Shown: piece after piece, positions 16,282 to 25,368 of the stretch
How the letters are laid out: each line of letters starts with the position of its first letter
Position numbering within the stretch: position 1 is the first letter of the stretch
Source: Burkholderia lata
Lineage (GTDB): Bacteria; Pseudomonadota; Gammaproteobacteria; Burkholderiales; Burkholderiaceae
NCBI RefSeq assembly: GCF_902499335.1
Contig: NZ_CABVQK010000009.1
Location: 1 to 64,000 of the forward strand
Direction: 5' to 3'
DNA length: 64,000 nucleotides
Translations under genes and position numbers: made by a program
Notes under the pieces: model-generated
Seen by the model: the letters and a program-made list of their open reading frames with translations, nothing else
The model's database searches: none
What the model was told of the DNA's origin: nothing

Positions 16282-16313
16282 TAGATTTCCTTAATCTGCA
16301 TTAGGTGAATTAG
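16280..16313. promoter_or_regulatory. ArgP-type operator between argP and the exporter gene
   Basis: The region has the inverted repeat AGATT-N5-AATCT at 16283-16297 and three copies of ATTAG (starting at 16280, 16300 and 16309). This fits a LysR-type T-N11-A binding region with further contacts on one face. It begins at the argP start codon and ends about 80 bases before the exporter ATG. Confidence 0.5.
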
Positions 16314-16391
16314 CTTCTCTTATTTTCATGCTGACCGCAGACTAGCGCTACCCGATTCATCCGTCTACTGCTTCCACTGCTGTCACCCACC

Positions 16392-17012
16392 ATGAACTGG
16401 CTCGCTTTTTCCCACGGCGCCGCACTCTGCGGTTCGCTCATCGTCACCATCGGCGCGCAGAACGCCTTCGTGCTGCGGCAGGGCATCATGCGCTCGCACG
16501 TCGGCAAGATCGTGCTGCTGTGCGCGCTGTCCGACATGATCCTGATCGGCGCGGGCGTCGGCGGCGCATCGGCGCTCGTCGAACGCTATCCGACCTTCGT
16601 CCACGCGGTGCTGTACGTCGGCCTCGCGTATCTCGCGTGGTTCGGCATCAACGCGCTGCGCCGCGCGTTCAAGCCGGGCCACGAAACCCTCGACGTGCGC
16701 GGCGACGCGGTCGCGCCGCCGCCGCAGAGCGGCCTGGCAATCGTGCTGATGACGCTCGCGTTCACGTGGCTCAACCCGCACGTGTATCTCGACACGTTCC
16801 TGCTGATCGGCACGGCCGGCGCACGCGAGCCGGAAGGCGCGCGGCTCGCGTTCGCGATCGGCGCGATGACGGTCAGCGTCGTGTGGTTCCTCGGGCTCGG
16901 CTACGGTGCGCGACTGCTCGCGCCGTGGTTCCGCAAGGCGGTGGCGTGGCGCGTGCTGGACGGCGCGATCGGCAGCATGGTGCTGTTCCTCGCGGCCGTG
17001 CAGTTGCGCTGA
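16392..17012 (+). CDS. LysE/ArgO-type basic amino-acid exporter
   Basis: This is a 206-residue inner-membrane exporter with about six membrane segments. The motif TIGAQNAFVLRQG near residue 20 and TWLNPHVYLDTFLLIG near residue 120 are characteristic of the LysE/ArgO branch that exports lysine and arginine, including the toxic analogue canavanine in E. coli. It is divergent from its probable activator ArgP and is followed by a terminator-like hairpin. Confidence 0.92.
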   Translation: MNWLAFSHGAALCGSLIVTIGAQNAFVLRQGIMRSHVGKIVLLCALSDMILIGAGVGGASALVERYPTFVHAVLYVGLAYLAWFGINALRRAFKPGHETLDVRGDAVAPPPQSGLAIVLMTLAFTWLNPHVYLDTFLLIGTAGAREPEGARLAFAIGAMTVSVVWFLGLGYGARLLAPWFRKAVAWRVLDGAIGSMVLFLAAVQLR

Positions 17013-17396
17013 CCGGCTCACCGTCACACGGGCGGCCACTCGCCGCCCGTCGTCCCGCCCGCTTTGGCGCAACGCCTGAGCATCCACCTTCCCCGTCCCG
17101 CCCGCCTCCGCCCACGCGCAATTCCGCGTCTCGTCGCACCAGCCGCGACAAAAAATCGGTTCCCGATCGAACACAGCCACACGAAGCGCTCACGCAACGG
17201 ACGAGGCGTCCGTCATCCGCGTCAGGTCGTCCGCCATCGCGGCGGTACGCTGTCTGCACGATTCGGATCGATCGGCGAGAATGTCCGGCGTCCCGCGACA
17301 ACGGCGTGACCGCACCACGTACCCGTCGTCTCGCCGCGATCGTCTCGGCCCATCCCGCAGTTCCATTCCGTCACCCCGCAGAAATCGGAGCAGAAC
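17013..17396. other. intergenic stretch after the ArgO-type gene
   Basis: This 384-base stretch contains the hairpin at 17028-17050 and otherwise no gene or dyad I can support. It presumably ends with the promoter of the aldo/keto reductase gene. Confidence 0.5.
17028..17050 (+). terminator. hairpin after the ArgO-type exporter gene
   Basis: A perfect 9-bp stem ACGGGCGGC/GCCGCCCGT with a 5-base loop lies 16 bases after the stop codon. It lacks a T run, so termination is probable but not certain. Confidence 0.5.
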
Positions 17397-18344
17397 ATGG
17401 CACTACGCACCCTTGGCACGTCGAACATCCAGGTTTCGCCGCTCGCGTTCGGCGGCAACGTCTTCGGCTGGACCGTCGACGAGAACACGTCGTTTGCGCT
17501 GCTCGACGCGCTCGCCGACACCGGCATCAACTTCATCGACACGGCCGACGTCTATTCGGCCTGGGCTCCCGGCAACAGCGGCGGCGAATCGGAAACGATC
17601 ATCGGCAAGTGGCTCAAGCGTTCCGGCAAGCGCGAACAGGTCGTGATCTCGACCAAGGTCGGCCTGCTGGCCGCGCGCGCTGGGCTGACCCGGGACACCA
17701 TCCTGAAAGCCGCCGACGATTCGCTGCGCCGCCTGCAGACCGACTACATCGACCTGTATTTCTCGCACAGCGATCTCGCCGATACGGCCCCGCTCGAGGA
17801 AACGCTCGGCGCCTATCAAACGCTGATCGACGCGGGCAAGGTGCGGATCATCGGCGCATCGAACTACAGCGGCGCACGCCTGCGCGAAGCCGCCGACGTC
17901 AGCCGGCGCGACGGCCTGCCCGCGTACCAGGTCATCCAGCCCGAATACAACCTGCTCGATCGCGCCGACTACGAACGCGATCTCGAACCGGTCGTGCGCG
18001 ACCTGAAGCTCGGCGTCGTCAACTACTACGCGCTCGCGAGCGGCTTCCTGTCGGGCAAGTACCGCAGCGAGGCCGACCTGAAGAAGAGCGTGCGCGGTGA
18101 TCGCGTCGCCGGGTATCTCAATGAGCGCGGGCTGCGCATCCTCGCGGCGCTCGATGCTGTGGCGGAAAAGCACGGCACGCAGCCGGCCGCGATCGCGCTT
18201 GCATGGCAGATCGCGCGGCCGACGATCACCGCGCCGATCGCGAGCGCGACGTCGCTGGCGCAGCTGGCATCGCTCGGCGAAGCGATCCGCGTTCAGCTCG
18301 ATCAGGACGACATTCGCCGGATCGACGAGGCCAGCGCAATCTGA
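17397..18344 (+). CDS. aldo/keto reductase
   Basis: This is a 315-residue NADPH-dependent aldo/keto reductase with a TIM barrel. The catalytic Asp and Tyr lie in FIDTADVYSAW, the catalytic Lys in VISTKVG, and the fourth conserved position in YFSHSD (His). The C-terminal part has the cofactor-binding ASATSLAQLASL region. It resembles the YajO/Tas-like group rather than the xylose reductases. The physiological substrate is unknown; no neighbour gives a clue. Confidence 0.88.
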   Translation: MALRTLGTSNIQVSPLAFGGNVFGWTVDENTSFALLDALADTGINFIDTADVYSAWAPGNSGGESETIIGKWLKRSGKREQVVISTKVGLLAARAGLTRDTILKAADDSLRRLQTDYIDLYFSHSDLADTAPLEETLGAYQTLIDAGKVRIIGASNYSGARLREAADVSRRDGLPAYQVIQPEYNLLDRADYERDLEPVVRDLKLGVVNYYALASGFLSGKYRSEADLKKSVRGDRVAGYLNERGLRILAALDAVAEKHGTQPAAIALAWQIARPTITAPIASATSLAQLASLGEAIRVQLDQDDIRRIDEASAI

Positions 18345-18565
18345 GGTTGTCGGTATCAGGCCGGTCAATCGGATCGCGCAGTCCGCGCGGTTCCGCGACC
18401 GGACTGTGTCGTGCGCGTTCCCTTGTCACCGCATTCGCGGATGCGGGTCATTCGGGCGTGGCGGATGAATACAATGGCGTGCATCCCGGCGGCCAGCCGC
18501 GCGACTCGACACGACCGGACCGATATCCGCGACGCCCGAACCAACACCACGCACAAAGACCGCCC

Positions 18566-19354
18566 ATGCCCCGGAACACCCGCCGTGCCCGTTACGCCCG
18601 CCCGTTCACCGCGACGATCGCCGCGCTGCTCGCGTGCGCGCCAGCCGTGTCTCGCGCAGGCTGGTACGAAGTCGCGAACTACACCGGCACGATCGGCACG
18701 GCGCCCGTTCACGTCTCGCTGCAGACCTACGACGCCATCAACCGCAACGACGCGGGCCGCTGGCGCGTCGACGGCAGCTACTACTACGACGCGCATCGCA
18801 AGCCGATCCCGTTGCGCGGCCACCGCGAGCCAGACGGCCGCGTGACGCTGTGCGAAGCATCGCCGTCCGCATCGAACGCCGATTCGCCGGTCGTGCCCGC
18901 CGCATCGCCGTCGCGGCCGAAGCCCTGCCCGATCGCGCTGACCGTCGCCGGTAAAACGGCAACCGGCACCTGGGACGACGGCCACAAGACATTCCCGATC
19001 ACGCTGAACGAAGTCGGTCGACTGAACGACAACGATCAGGATCACCTCCAGCTCGACGGCACCGTCGATATTCCGATGTGGTATCGCACGAAGACCCACA
19101 TGCTGGTCGGCGTCTATGCGCTGTCCGACAAGTGCGGCATTGCGATGCAGTCGCTGCAGGCCGTGAACATCGCGACGGGCCGCATCGACCGCACGATCGC
19201 GCTCGACTGCGACGCGGGCATGGTGATGACGTCGATCTACGCGAACGTCGCCGACGCGCGGCGGCCCGGCTACGTCAGCGTCGAGTTCCGCGGCGGCAAG
19301 ATGGGTTACGAGCAGGACGTATCGCTCGGGCTGCAGTCGTCTTCATCGAAGTAA
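18566..19354 (+). CDS. hypothetical exported protein (262 aa)
   Basis: The product starts with a basic N-terminus and a hydrophobic segment (TIAALLACAPAVSRAG) that is a likely signal peptide cleaved after Ala, so the protein is periplasmic or exported. The mature part is rich in beta strands and includes WYEVANYTGTIGTAPVHVSL and a C-terminal GYEQDVSLGL. Two cysteine pairs could form disulfides. I recognise no named family. I chose the ATG that gives the signal peptide; the frame is open much further upstream. Confidence 0.7.
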   Translation: MPRNTRRARYARPFTATIAALLACAPAVSRAGWYEVANYTGTIGTAPVHVSLQTYDAINRNDAGRWRVDGSYYYDAHRKPIPLRGHREPDGRVTLCEASPSASNADSPVVPAASPSRPKPCPIALTVAGKTATGTWDDGHKTFPITLNEVGRLNDNDQDHLQLDGTVDIPMWYRTKTHMLVGVYALSDKCGIAMQSLQAVNIATGRIDRTIALDCDAGMVMTSIYANVADARRPGYVSVEFRGGKMGYEQDVSLGLQSSSSK

Positions 19355-19557
19355 GCCGGCACGCCCTAACCCGAAATCGCATTTGAGGCTTGACTCACAC
19401 CGCCGCTTCATTTGACTCCTGCGGACATCGATCACGCGCGCGCCCGCAACGCCCCGCTGCACACGCGTCACACGCCCGTCCCGGGTCTTTCACGGATTGA
19501 CCGCGCCATTCGACGTGCCCGAGACTGCGCCGCTCAGGCGGTCATTGGGAGAACGTC

Positions 19558-20532
19558 ATGCCGGACACCAGCACGGAGATCGCCACGATCTCGACGCGCG
19601 CCGTACGCGGCCACGAACGCGTCGACTTCTGGGTCGACCATGTCGCGCGCACGCTCGTGCGGATCGAATGCAGCGGCAAGTCGTCCGAAGGCATCGACGC
19701 GACGCTGCGCAAGCGCGATCTCGGGCTGTTCGGCGCCTGCGACATCGTCGCGAACCGGCACGCGGTCGTGCGCACGCCGCACAACATCCATGCGGACCAG
19801 CGCGACGCCGTGTTCATCTGCCTGATGCACGCAGGGCAAGGCTATACGTTCCAGGACGTCGACTGCATGCAGCACGGGCCCGGCGACCTCGTGCTGTACG
19901 ACACGTCGATGCCGTACGGCCACGGCTTTCCCGCCGACATGGCGATGACCGTGCTCGACGTGCCGCGCGACGTGTTCGAGGCGCGCGTCGGCCCGTGGCG
20001 CTACCGCAGCCTCGTCAAGATCGACCGCGACGACGGCGTCGCGTCGTGGGCCGTGCGTCAGGTGTACGCGCTGCTCGCCGCGCCTCAGGAACCAACGCCC
20101 GAGGCGCGCGAGCGGCGCGCCGCCGCGATCCTCGATCTCGTGCAGTCGATGCTGCGGCTGCGCGACGGCGACGCGTCGCCGACCAAGTCGACCGTCCATA
20201 CGCTGTCGCGCGCCAAGGCGTTCATCGACAGCCATCTCGCCGACGACGACCTCGACAGCCAGTCGGTGAGCCGCGCGATCAACCTGTCGCCGCGCCAGCT
20301 CGCGCGCGTCTTCGAAATCGAAGGGATGCCGCTCACGCGCTACATCCTCGCGCGGCGGCTCGAACGCTGCCGCGCCGACCTGCGCGACCGGTCGCTGAAG
20401 CACCTGACGGTCAGCGAGATCGCGTTCCGCTGGGGCTTCAACAACAGCGCGCACTTCAGCCGCAGCTATCGCGCGCGCTTCGGCGAGACGCCGAGCGATA
20501 CCCGCGCGCCGGCGCCGGCCGACGCGCGATAG
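19558..20532 (+). CDS. AraC-family transcriptional regulator
   Basis: This 324-residue regulator has an N-terminal sensor resembling AraC_binding_2/FeaR-type domains and a C-terminal double helix-turn-helix (about 215-315) with IAFRWGFNNSAHFSRSYRAR, the classic second helix-turn-helix. It lies upstream of and in the same direction as a GMC oxidoreductase, its likely target. The sensor half is of the same class as the two other AraC proteins in this region. Confidence 0.88.
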   Translation: MPDTSTEIATISTRAVRGHERVDFWVDHVARTLVRIECSGKSSEGIDATLRKRDLGLFGACDIVANRHAVVRTPHNIHADQRDAVFICLMHAGQGYTFQDVDCMQHGPGDLVLYDTSMPYGHGFPADMAMTVLDVPRDVFEARVGPWRYRSLVKIDRDDGVASWAVRQVYALLAAPQEPTPEARERRAAAILDLVQSMLRLRDGDASPTKSTVHTLSRAKAFIDSHLADDDLDSQSVSRAINLSPRQLARVFEIEGMPLTRYILARRLERCRADLRDRSLKHLTVSEIAFRWGFNNSAHFSRSYRARFGETPSDTRAPAPADAR

Positions 20533-20683
20533 TCCCCCCCTACCACCCACCACCCGCCGCCGTGTCCCTGCGAGGCAAGCACGGCGTCCGTCCCGGTCAA
20601 ATGGGGCCGCATAGCGGTCGCTAAGCTGGCTTCCTGCGCGGCGGCATTCGTTTCGCCGCCCGACAGCAAGGAGAAGAAGCGGG

Positions 20684-22249
20684 ATGGAGACGTACGACCA
20701 TATCGTCGTCGGCGGCGGTTCGGCCGGCTGCACGGTCGCGCACCGGCTGGTGAAGGCCGGCAGGCGCGTGCTGCTGCTCGAGGACGGCCCGAAGGACGAC
20801 AGCCTGTTCATCCGGATTCCGGCGACGTTCATCCGCGTGCTCGGCACGCGGCGCACGGTCACGTTCGAGAGCGAGCCGCAAGCCGGCGCGGCGGGACGCA
20901 AGACCTACGTGCCGCAGGGCCGCACGCTCGGCGGCGGCAGTTCGGTCAATGCGATGCTGTACGTGCGCGGCACGCGCGACGACTACGACGACTGGGCCGC
21001 GCTCGGCTGCACCGGCTGGGGCTGGGACGACGTGCTGCCCGTGTTCAAGCGCGCCGAATCGCACCTGCGGCTTTCCGAGCCGTTTCACGGCACCGACGGG
21101 CCGCTGAAGGTTGGCGACACACGCTTCAGGCATCCGCTGAGCCTCGCGTTCGTGAAGGCCGCGCAGGAAACCGGCATCGCGTACAACGACGATTTCAATG
21201 GCGCCGCGCAACATGGCGCCGGGTTCTACCACACGACGATCTTCGACGGGCAGCGCGGCAGCACCGCGGCCACCTATCTCGCCGACGCGATCGGCCACCC
21301 GAACCTGCGCGTGCTGACCGGCTGCCGCGTCACGCGCATCCGGTTCGACGGCCAGCGTGCGACCGGCGTCGAATGGCGGACGGAAAGCGGTGTGACGGGC
21401 TCGGCCACCGCGCGCGCCGACGTCGTGCTCGCGGCCGGCGCGCTGAGCACGCCGAAGCTGCTGATGCTGTCGGGCATCGGGCCCGGCGCGCACCTGCACG
21501 CGCACGGCATCGACGTGCTGCACGACAGCCGTGACGTCGGCGCGAACTACCAGGATCATCTCGAAGTCTCGATCTACGGCCGCAGCCACGCGCCGGTCAG
21601 CCTGCTGGGCGAGGATCGCGGGCTGAAGGCGTTGCGGCACGGGCTGCAGTGGATGCTGTGCCGCACGGGCCTGCTGACGTCGAACGTCGTCGAATCCGGC
21701 GCGTTCGTCGACACGACCGGCAGCGGCCGCCCGGACATCCAGTTCCACGTGCTGCCGACGCTCGTCGGCGACGTCGATCGCGAGCCGCTGCCCGGCCACG
21801 GCCTGTCGATCAACCCGTGCCTGCTCAGACCGCGCTCGCGCGGCTCCGTGCAACTGCGCGGCAACGATCCGGCCGCGCCGATCCTGTTCGACAGCGGCGC
21901 GCTGTCCGATCCGGCCGATGTCGACGGCCTCGTGCGCGGCGTCGCGCTCGCGCGGCAGATCATCCGTGCGCCGTCGCTCGCACGCATCGTGCGCGAAGCC
22001 GAAACACTGACCGACACGGCACTCGCCGACTACGTGCGGCACCGCGCGAAAACCGTCTATCACCCGGCCGGCACCTGCCGCATGGGCAACGACCAGCATG
22101 CGGTCGTCACGCCGCGCCTCGCGGTGCAAGGCGTCGACGGGCTGCGGGTTTGCGATGCATCGGTGATGCCGCGCATCGTATCCGGCAACACGAACGCGCC
22201 GACGATCATGATCGCGGAGCGCTGTGCGGAGTTCATGCTGGCGGAGTAA
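20684..22249 (+). CDS. GMC-family oxidoreductase, choline-dehydrogenase-like
   Basis: This 521-residue FAD enzyme oxidises an alcohol group. The N-terminal Rossmann motif VGGGSAGCTVAHRL (residues 9-22), the GGGSSVNAMLYVRG GMC signature and the C-terminal HPAGTCRMG and SGNTNAPTIMIAE blocks containing the catalytic His and Asn are all present. GMC members act on choline, alkanols or aromatic alcohols. The substrate is not evident; the upstream AraC gene and the downstream cluster suggest an aromatic or aliphatic alcohol. No signal peptide is visible. Confidence 0.9.
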   Translation: METYDHIVVGGGSAGCTVAHRLVKAGRRVLLLEDGPKDDSLFIRIPATFIRVLGTRRTVTFESEPQAGAAGRKTYVPQGRTLGGGSSVNAMLYVRGTRDDYDDWAALGCTGWGWDDVLPVFKRAESHLRLSEPFHGTDGPLKVGDTRFRHPLSLAFVKAAQETGIAYNDDFNGAAQHGAGFYHTTIFDGQRGSTAATYLADAIGHPNLRVLTGCRVTRIRFDGQRATGVEWRTESGVTGSATARADVVLAAGALSTPKLLMLSGIGPGAHLHAHGIDVLHDSRDVGANYQDHLEVSIYGRSHAPVSLLGEDRGLKALRHGLQWMLCRTGLLTSNVVESGAFVDTTGSGRPDIQFHVLPTLVGDVDREPLPGHGLSINPCLLRPRSRGSVQLRGNDPAAPILFDSGALSDPADVDGLVRGVALARQIIRAPSLARIVREAETLTDTALADYVRHRAKTVYHPAGTCRMGNDQHAVVTPRLAVQGVDGLRVCDASVMPRIVSGNTNAPTIMIAERCAEFMLAE

Positions 22250-22295
22250 CGTAACCCGGCGCGGCACGCGTGCGCGGCCGTTCACTAACCACTGA

Positions 22296-22325
22296 AAAGA
22301 AAAACGGCGCGTGAGACACGCGCCG
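22296..22325 (-). terminator. intrinsic terminator for the AraC gene at 22353
   Basis: A perfect 9-bp stem CGGCGCGTG/CACGCGCCG with a 3-base loop is flanked on the left by GAAAAGAAAAA. On the minus strand this reads as a hairpin followed by a T-rich tract, which makes it a good rho-independent terminator for the minus-strand AraC gene. It may also stop reads from the GMC gene. Confidence 0.8.
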
Positions 22326-22352
22326 CCACTTCATCCGCATCGACTGCCGGAA

Positions 22353-23333
22353 TCAACACCTGGCCTCACGCGCCGCCTCGCGCAGCGCCATCGGCGACGC
22401 ACCATAGCGTTCGCGAATCGCACGGCTGAAGTGCGCCTGGCTCGAGAAACCCCAGCGAAACGCGATTTCGCCGACGCTCGTCTTGCGCAGCCGTGCATCG
22501 GTCAGCTCGCGATGCGCATGCGACAGCCGCTCAGACCAGATGTGCTGCGTGATCGACTCGCCTTCGGCCGCGAAGAGCCGGCTCAGATGCCGCAGCGACA
22601 GCCCGACTGCGTCGGCGACGGCCTGCGGCCCGAGTTCCGGGTCACCCAGGTGCGTTGCGATGTACTGCTTCGCGGTCAGCAGATACGACAGCGACGCGCG
22701 CGATGCACCCGCACCGTTCACTTCCGCATCGATGAGTTCCGCGATCAGCGTGCGCGTGTGTTCGGCGAACCGTGCGGCGTCGCCTTCAACGGGATCCTTC
22801 ATGAACCGCTCGACGCTCGCGCGCAACGTCGCGCCGAGCATCGCGCCCGCGCCCGGCTTCGGCGCGATCCGCAGCGGGAGCGCCGCCAGTTCCGCATCGA
22901 GCCGGTCATCGAACGTCGTGATCGGAATGTCGATCAGCAACTGCCGCATCGGCGTCAGGAATCCGAACAGATAGGGCACGCGCGTGTCGTAGACCACGAC
23001 ATCGCCGGCTTCCGCGAGCAGGCACCGGTCGCGCTGGATGAAATACGCGCGCCCGCTCAGGAGCTGGCACGCGAACAGCGACTCCTTCGGCAACTGGCGC
23101 ACATGCACCGGGCTGCGCTCGATCACATGATCCTGGCCGCTGATATCGGCGACGCGCAGGTCGGTCAGCGCGAGGTCGGTCTTCTCGACCTCGAGCCCGC
23201 CCGGCGACAGCGACGAGCAGCGCAGGCCGACCAGCGTGGCCGCGTTGAAGGCATCCCAGTACGCCATCCGGTCGCGCGCCGGCACGCCGGCCGTCGAGCC
23301 GCGTGTACGGGAAAAAACCGTCGAATTCGTCAC
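22353..23333 (-). CDS. AraC-family transcriptional regulator
   Basis: This is a 326-residue regulator with an N-terminal sensor domain and a C-terminal AraC DNA-binding domain (about 215-320) containing IAFRWGFSSQAHFSRAIRERYG. It is divergent from the cupin dioxygenase operon (23511 onward) and separated by 177 bases, so it probably activates that operon in response to its substrate. Confidence 0.88.
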   Translation of the reverse strand: MTNSTVFSRTRGSTAGVPARDRMAYWDAFNAATLVGLRCSSLSPGGLEVEKTDLALTDLRVADISGQDHVIERSPVHVRQLPKESLFACQLLSGRAYFIQRDRCLLAEAGDVVVYDTRVPYLFGFLTPMRQLLIDIPITTFDDRLDAELAALPLRIAPKPGAGAMLGATLRASVERFMKDPVEGDAARFAEHTRTLIAELIDAEVNGAGASRASLSYLLTAKQYIATHLGDPELGPQAVADAVGLSLRHLSRLFAAEGESITQHIWSERLSHAHRELTDARLRKTSVGEIAFRWGFSSQAHFSRAIRERYGASPMALREAAREARC

Positions 23334-23510
23334 GTCGCCTCCTGCGGGCGCCTGTCGTGCGGAGCGGCACGGTTGGGGGAATGATTCGTCTGATTATTGG
23401 CGCGACGCCATGTCCGGCGCGATCAAGCAATTCGTCCAGCCCAGTCAAGAGCGGCGCGCACCGGCTGGCTAAAGTCGAGCCCACGACACCCATACACAAG
23501 GAGACGAACC

Positions 23511-24044
23511 GTGGTCGACCAAGCCGTAGCCGAATTCTGGCAAACCATCCCGCCGATTGCCAATCCGTTCAAGCCCGATGCGCTGCCAGAAGCATACATC
23601 CCGAACGCGGCCACCGACGACGAGCGCTATTACGTTCCGTTCACCGAAACGGTTTCGTCGCGGCCGCTGTGGATCTCGCCGTCGCAGAACAAATGGTGCG
23701 ACATCCTGATGGCGAAGGAAGCCGGGCTCGTGAACCGGCACTATCACCCGCACGAGGTGTTCGCTTACACACTGTCGGGCAAGTGGGGTTATCTGGAGCA
23801 CGAATGGACCGCGACGCGCGGCGATTTCGTGTACGAGACGCCGGGCGAAGGCCACACGCTCGTGGCCTTCGATCACCCGGAGCCGATGCGCGCGTTCTTC
23901 ATCGTCAAGGGGCCGCTGATCTGGCTCGACGATGAAGGCAATCCCGACGGCTACTTCGACGTGCATTCGTACATCGCGATGTGCAAGGCGCACTACGAGA
24001 AGGTCGGCCTCGGCGCGCAAGCGATCGAGAAGCTGTTCCGCTGA
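23511..24044 (+). CDS. cupin protein resembling 2,4'-dihydroxyacetophenone dioxygenase
   Basis: The 177-residue product matches the length and sequence character of the iron-dependent 2,4'-dihydroxyacetophenone dioxygenase family, which cleaves the side chain of the ketone to 4-hydroxybenzoate and formate. A cupin metal site is visible as H77-x-H79-x-H81 with Glu96/Glu98 and His115 downstream. The start is a GTG behind AAGGAGA. It heads an operon with an MFS transporter, an alcohol dehydrogenase and an SDR. If the assignment is right, its product would feed the pob/pca pathway at 1.8-9 kb. Other acetophenone-like or ChrR-type cupins are possible. Confidence 0.75.
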   Translation: MVDQAVAEFWQTIPPIANPFKPDALPEAYIPNAATDDERYYVPFTETVSSRPLWISPSQNKWCDILMAKEAGLVNRHYHPHEVFAYTLSGKWGYLEHEWTATRGDFVYETPGEGHTLVAFDHPEPMRAFFIVKGPLIWLDDEGNPDGYFDVHSYIAMCKAHYEKVGLGAQAIEKLFR

Positions 24045-24062
24045 CGCGCGGCGAGGCTCACC

Positions 24063-25367
24063 ATGACATCCCCTTCCTCCTCCCGATCCGCCTGGACGTA
24101 TGAGAACCGGCTGCTGCTGATCCTGTTCATGACGTTCGGCTTCGTGTTCTTCGACCGCCTCGCGCTGTCGTTCCTGTTCCCGTTCATGTCGGCCGAGCTG
24201 CACCTGACGAACACACAGCTCGGCATGGTGTCGTCCGCACTCGCGCTCACGTGGGCGCTGTCCGGTGCCGCGACGGGCGCATGGTCCGACGCGCGCGGCA
24301 CGCGCAAGCCGCTGCTGATCGCGGCCGTGCTCGGCTTTTCCGTGTGCTCGGCGCTGTCGGGGCTCGTCGGCGGCTTCGCGAGCCTGATCGCGTTCCGCGC
24401 GCTGATGGGCATCGCCGAAGGCCCCGTGCTGCCGCTGTCGCAATCGCTGATGGTCGAGAGTTCGACGCCGAGCCGCCGCGGGCTGAACATGGGCCTGCTG
24501 CAAGGCTCCGCCGCCGGCCTGCTCGGCGCGACGATCGGCCCGCCGGTGGTCATCGGCATCGCGACCGCGTACGGCTGGCGCGAGGCGTTCTACGTGTCGT
24601 GCATTCCGGGCTTCCTGATCGCGCTCTGCATCTGGCGCTGGGTGCGCGAAGTGCCGCCCGGCGGCGTGCGGCACGCGCAGGCCGATACCGCCGGCGCGCA
24701 GGCCGCAAGCGGCGCGGCAGTCAGCCGCTGGGCGTTGCTGAAGGAACGCAACATCCTGCTCTGCATGCTGATCAGCTGCTTCTTTCTCACGTGGTTCATC
24801 GTGATCATCTCGTTCGCGCCGGTGTTCCTCGTGGAAAGCCGCCACCTGTCGCCGTCCGACATGGGGGTCGTGATGACCTGCCTTGGCGCCGCGTGGGTCT
24901 TCTGGGGCTTCGCGGTGCCGGCGATCTCCGACCGGATCGGCCGCAAGCCGACGATGATCGCATTCGCGCTGATCGCGTCCGTGTGCCCGATCGTGATGAT
25001 CCACGCCGGCTCGCTCTGGGCGCTCGGCGCGCTCGTGTTCGCCACGTACACGGGCCTCGGCTGCTTCACGCTGTTCATGGCGACGATCCCCGCCGAAACG
25101 GTGCCGCCGCGCGCGATCGCCAGCGCGCTCGGCCTGATCATGGGCGCGGGCGAGCTGATCGGCGGCTTCGTCGCACCGACCGTCGCCGGCTTCGCGGCCG
25201 ACAAGTACGGCCTGCAGTTCGCGATGTGGACGTCGGCCGCCGGCGCGATCCTCGCGTGCGTGCTGTCGTTCGGCCTCGTCGAGACCGCGCCCGCCGTGCT
25301 GCGCAAGCGCGCACTCGCCGGCACCGCCGCGAGCCGTCTCGATGCACAAAACCTCGGAGGACGCTGA
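24063..25367 (+). CDS. MFS transporter
   Basis: This 434-residue permease has 12 predicted membrane segments, the motif A-like WSDARGTRKPLL after helix 2, and a repeat of it (ISDRIGRKPTM) in the second half. It resembles the anion:cation symporter/hexuronate group. It starts 18 bases after the cupin gene and ends one base before the ADH start, so it is part of the same operon and likely imports the pathway substrate. Confidence 0.88.
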   Translation: MTSPSSSRSAWTYENRLLLILFMTFGFVFFDRLALSFLFPFMSAELHLTNTQLGMVSSALALTWALSGAATGAWSDARGTRKPLLIAAVLGFSVCSALSGLVGGFASLIAFRALMGIAEGPVLPLSQSLMVESSTPSRRGLNMGLLQGSAAGLLGATIGPPVVIGIATAYGWREAFYVSCIPGFLIALCIWRWVREVPPGGVRHAQADTAGAQAASGAAVSRWALLKERNILLCMLISCFFLTWFIVIISFAPVFLVESRHLSPSDMGVVMTCLGAAWVFWGFAVPAISDRIGRKPTMIAFALIASVCPIVMIHAGSLWALGALVFATYTGLGCFTLFMATIPAETVPPRAIASALGLIMGAGELIGGFVAPTVAGFAADKYGLQFAMWTSAAGAILACVLSFGLVETAPAVLRKRALAGTAASRLDAQNLGGR

Positions 25368-25368
25368 C

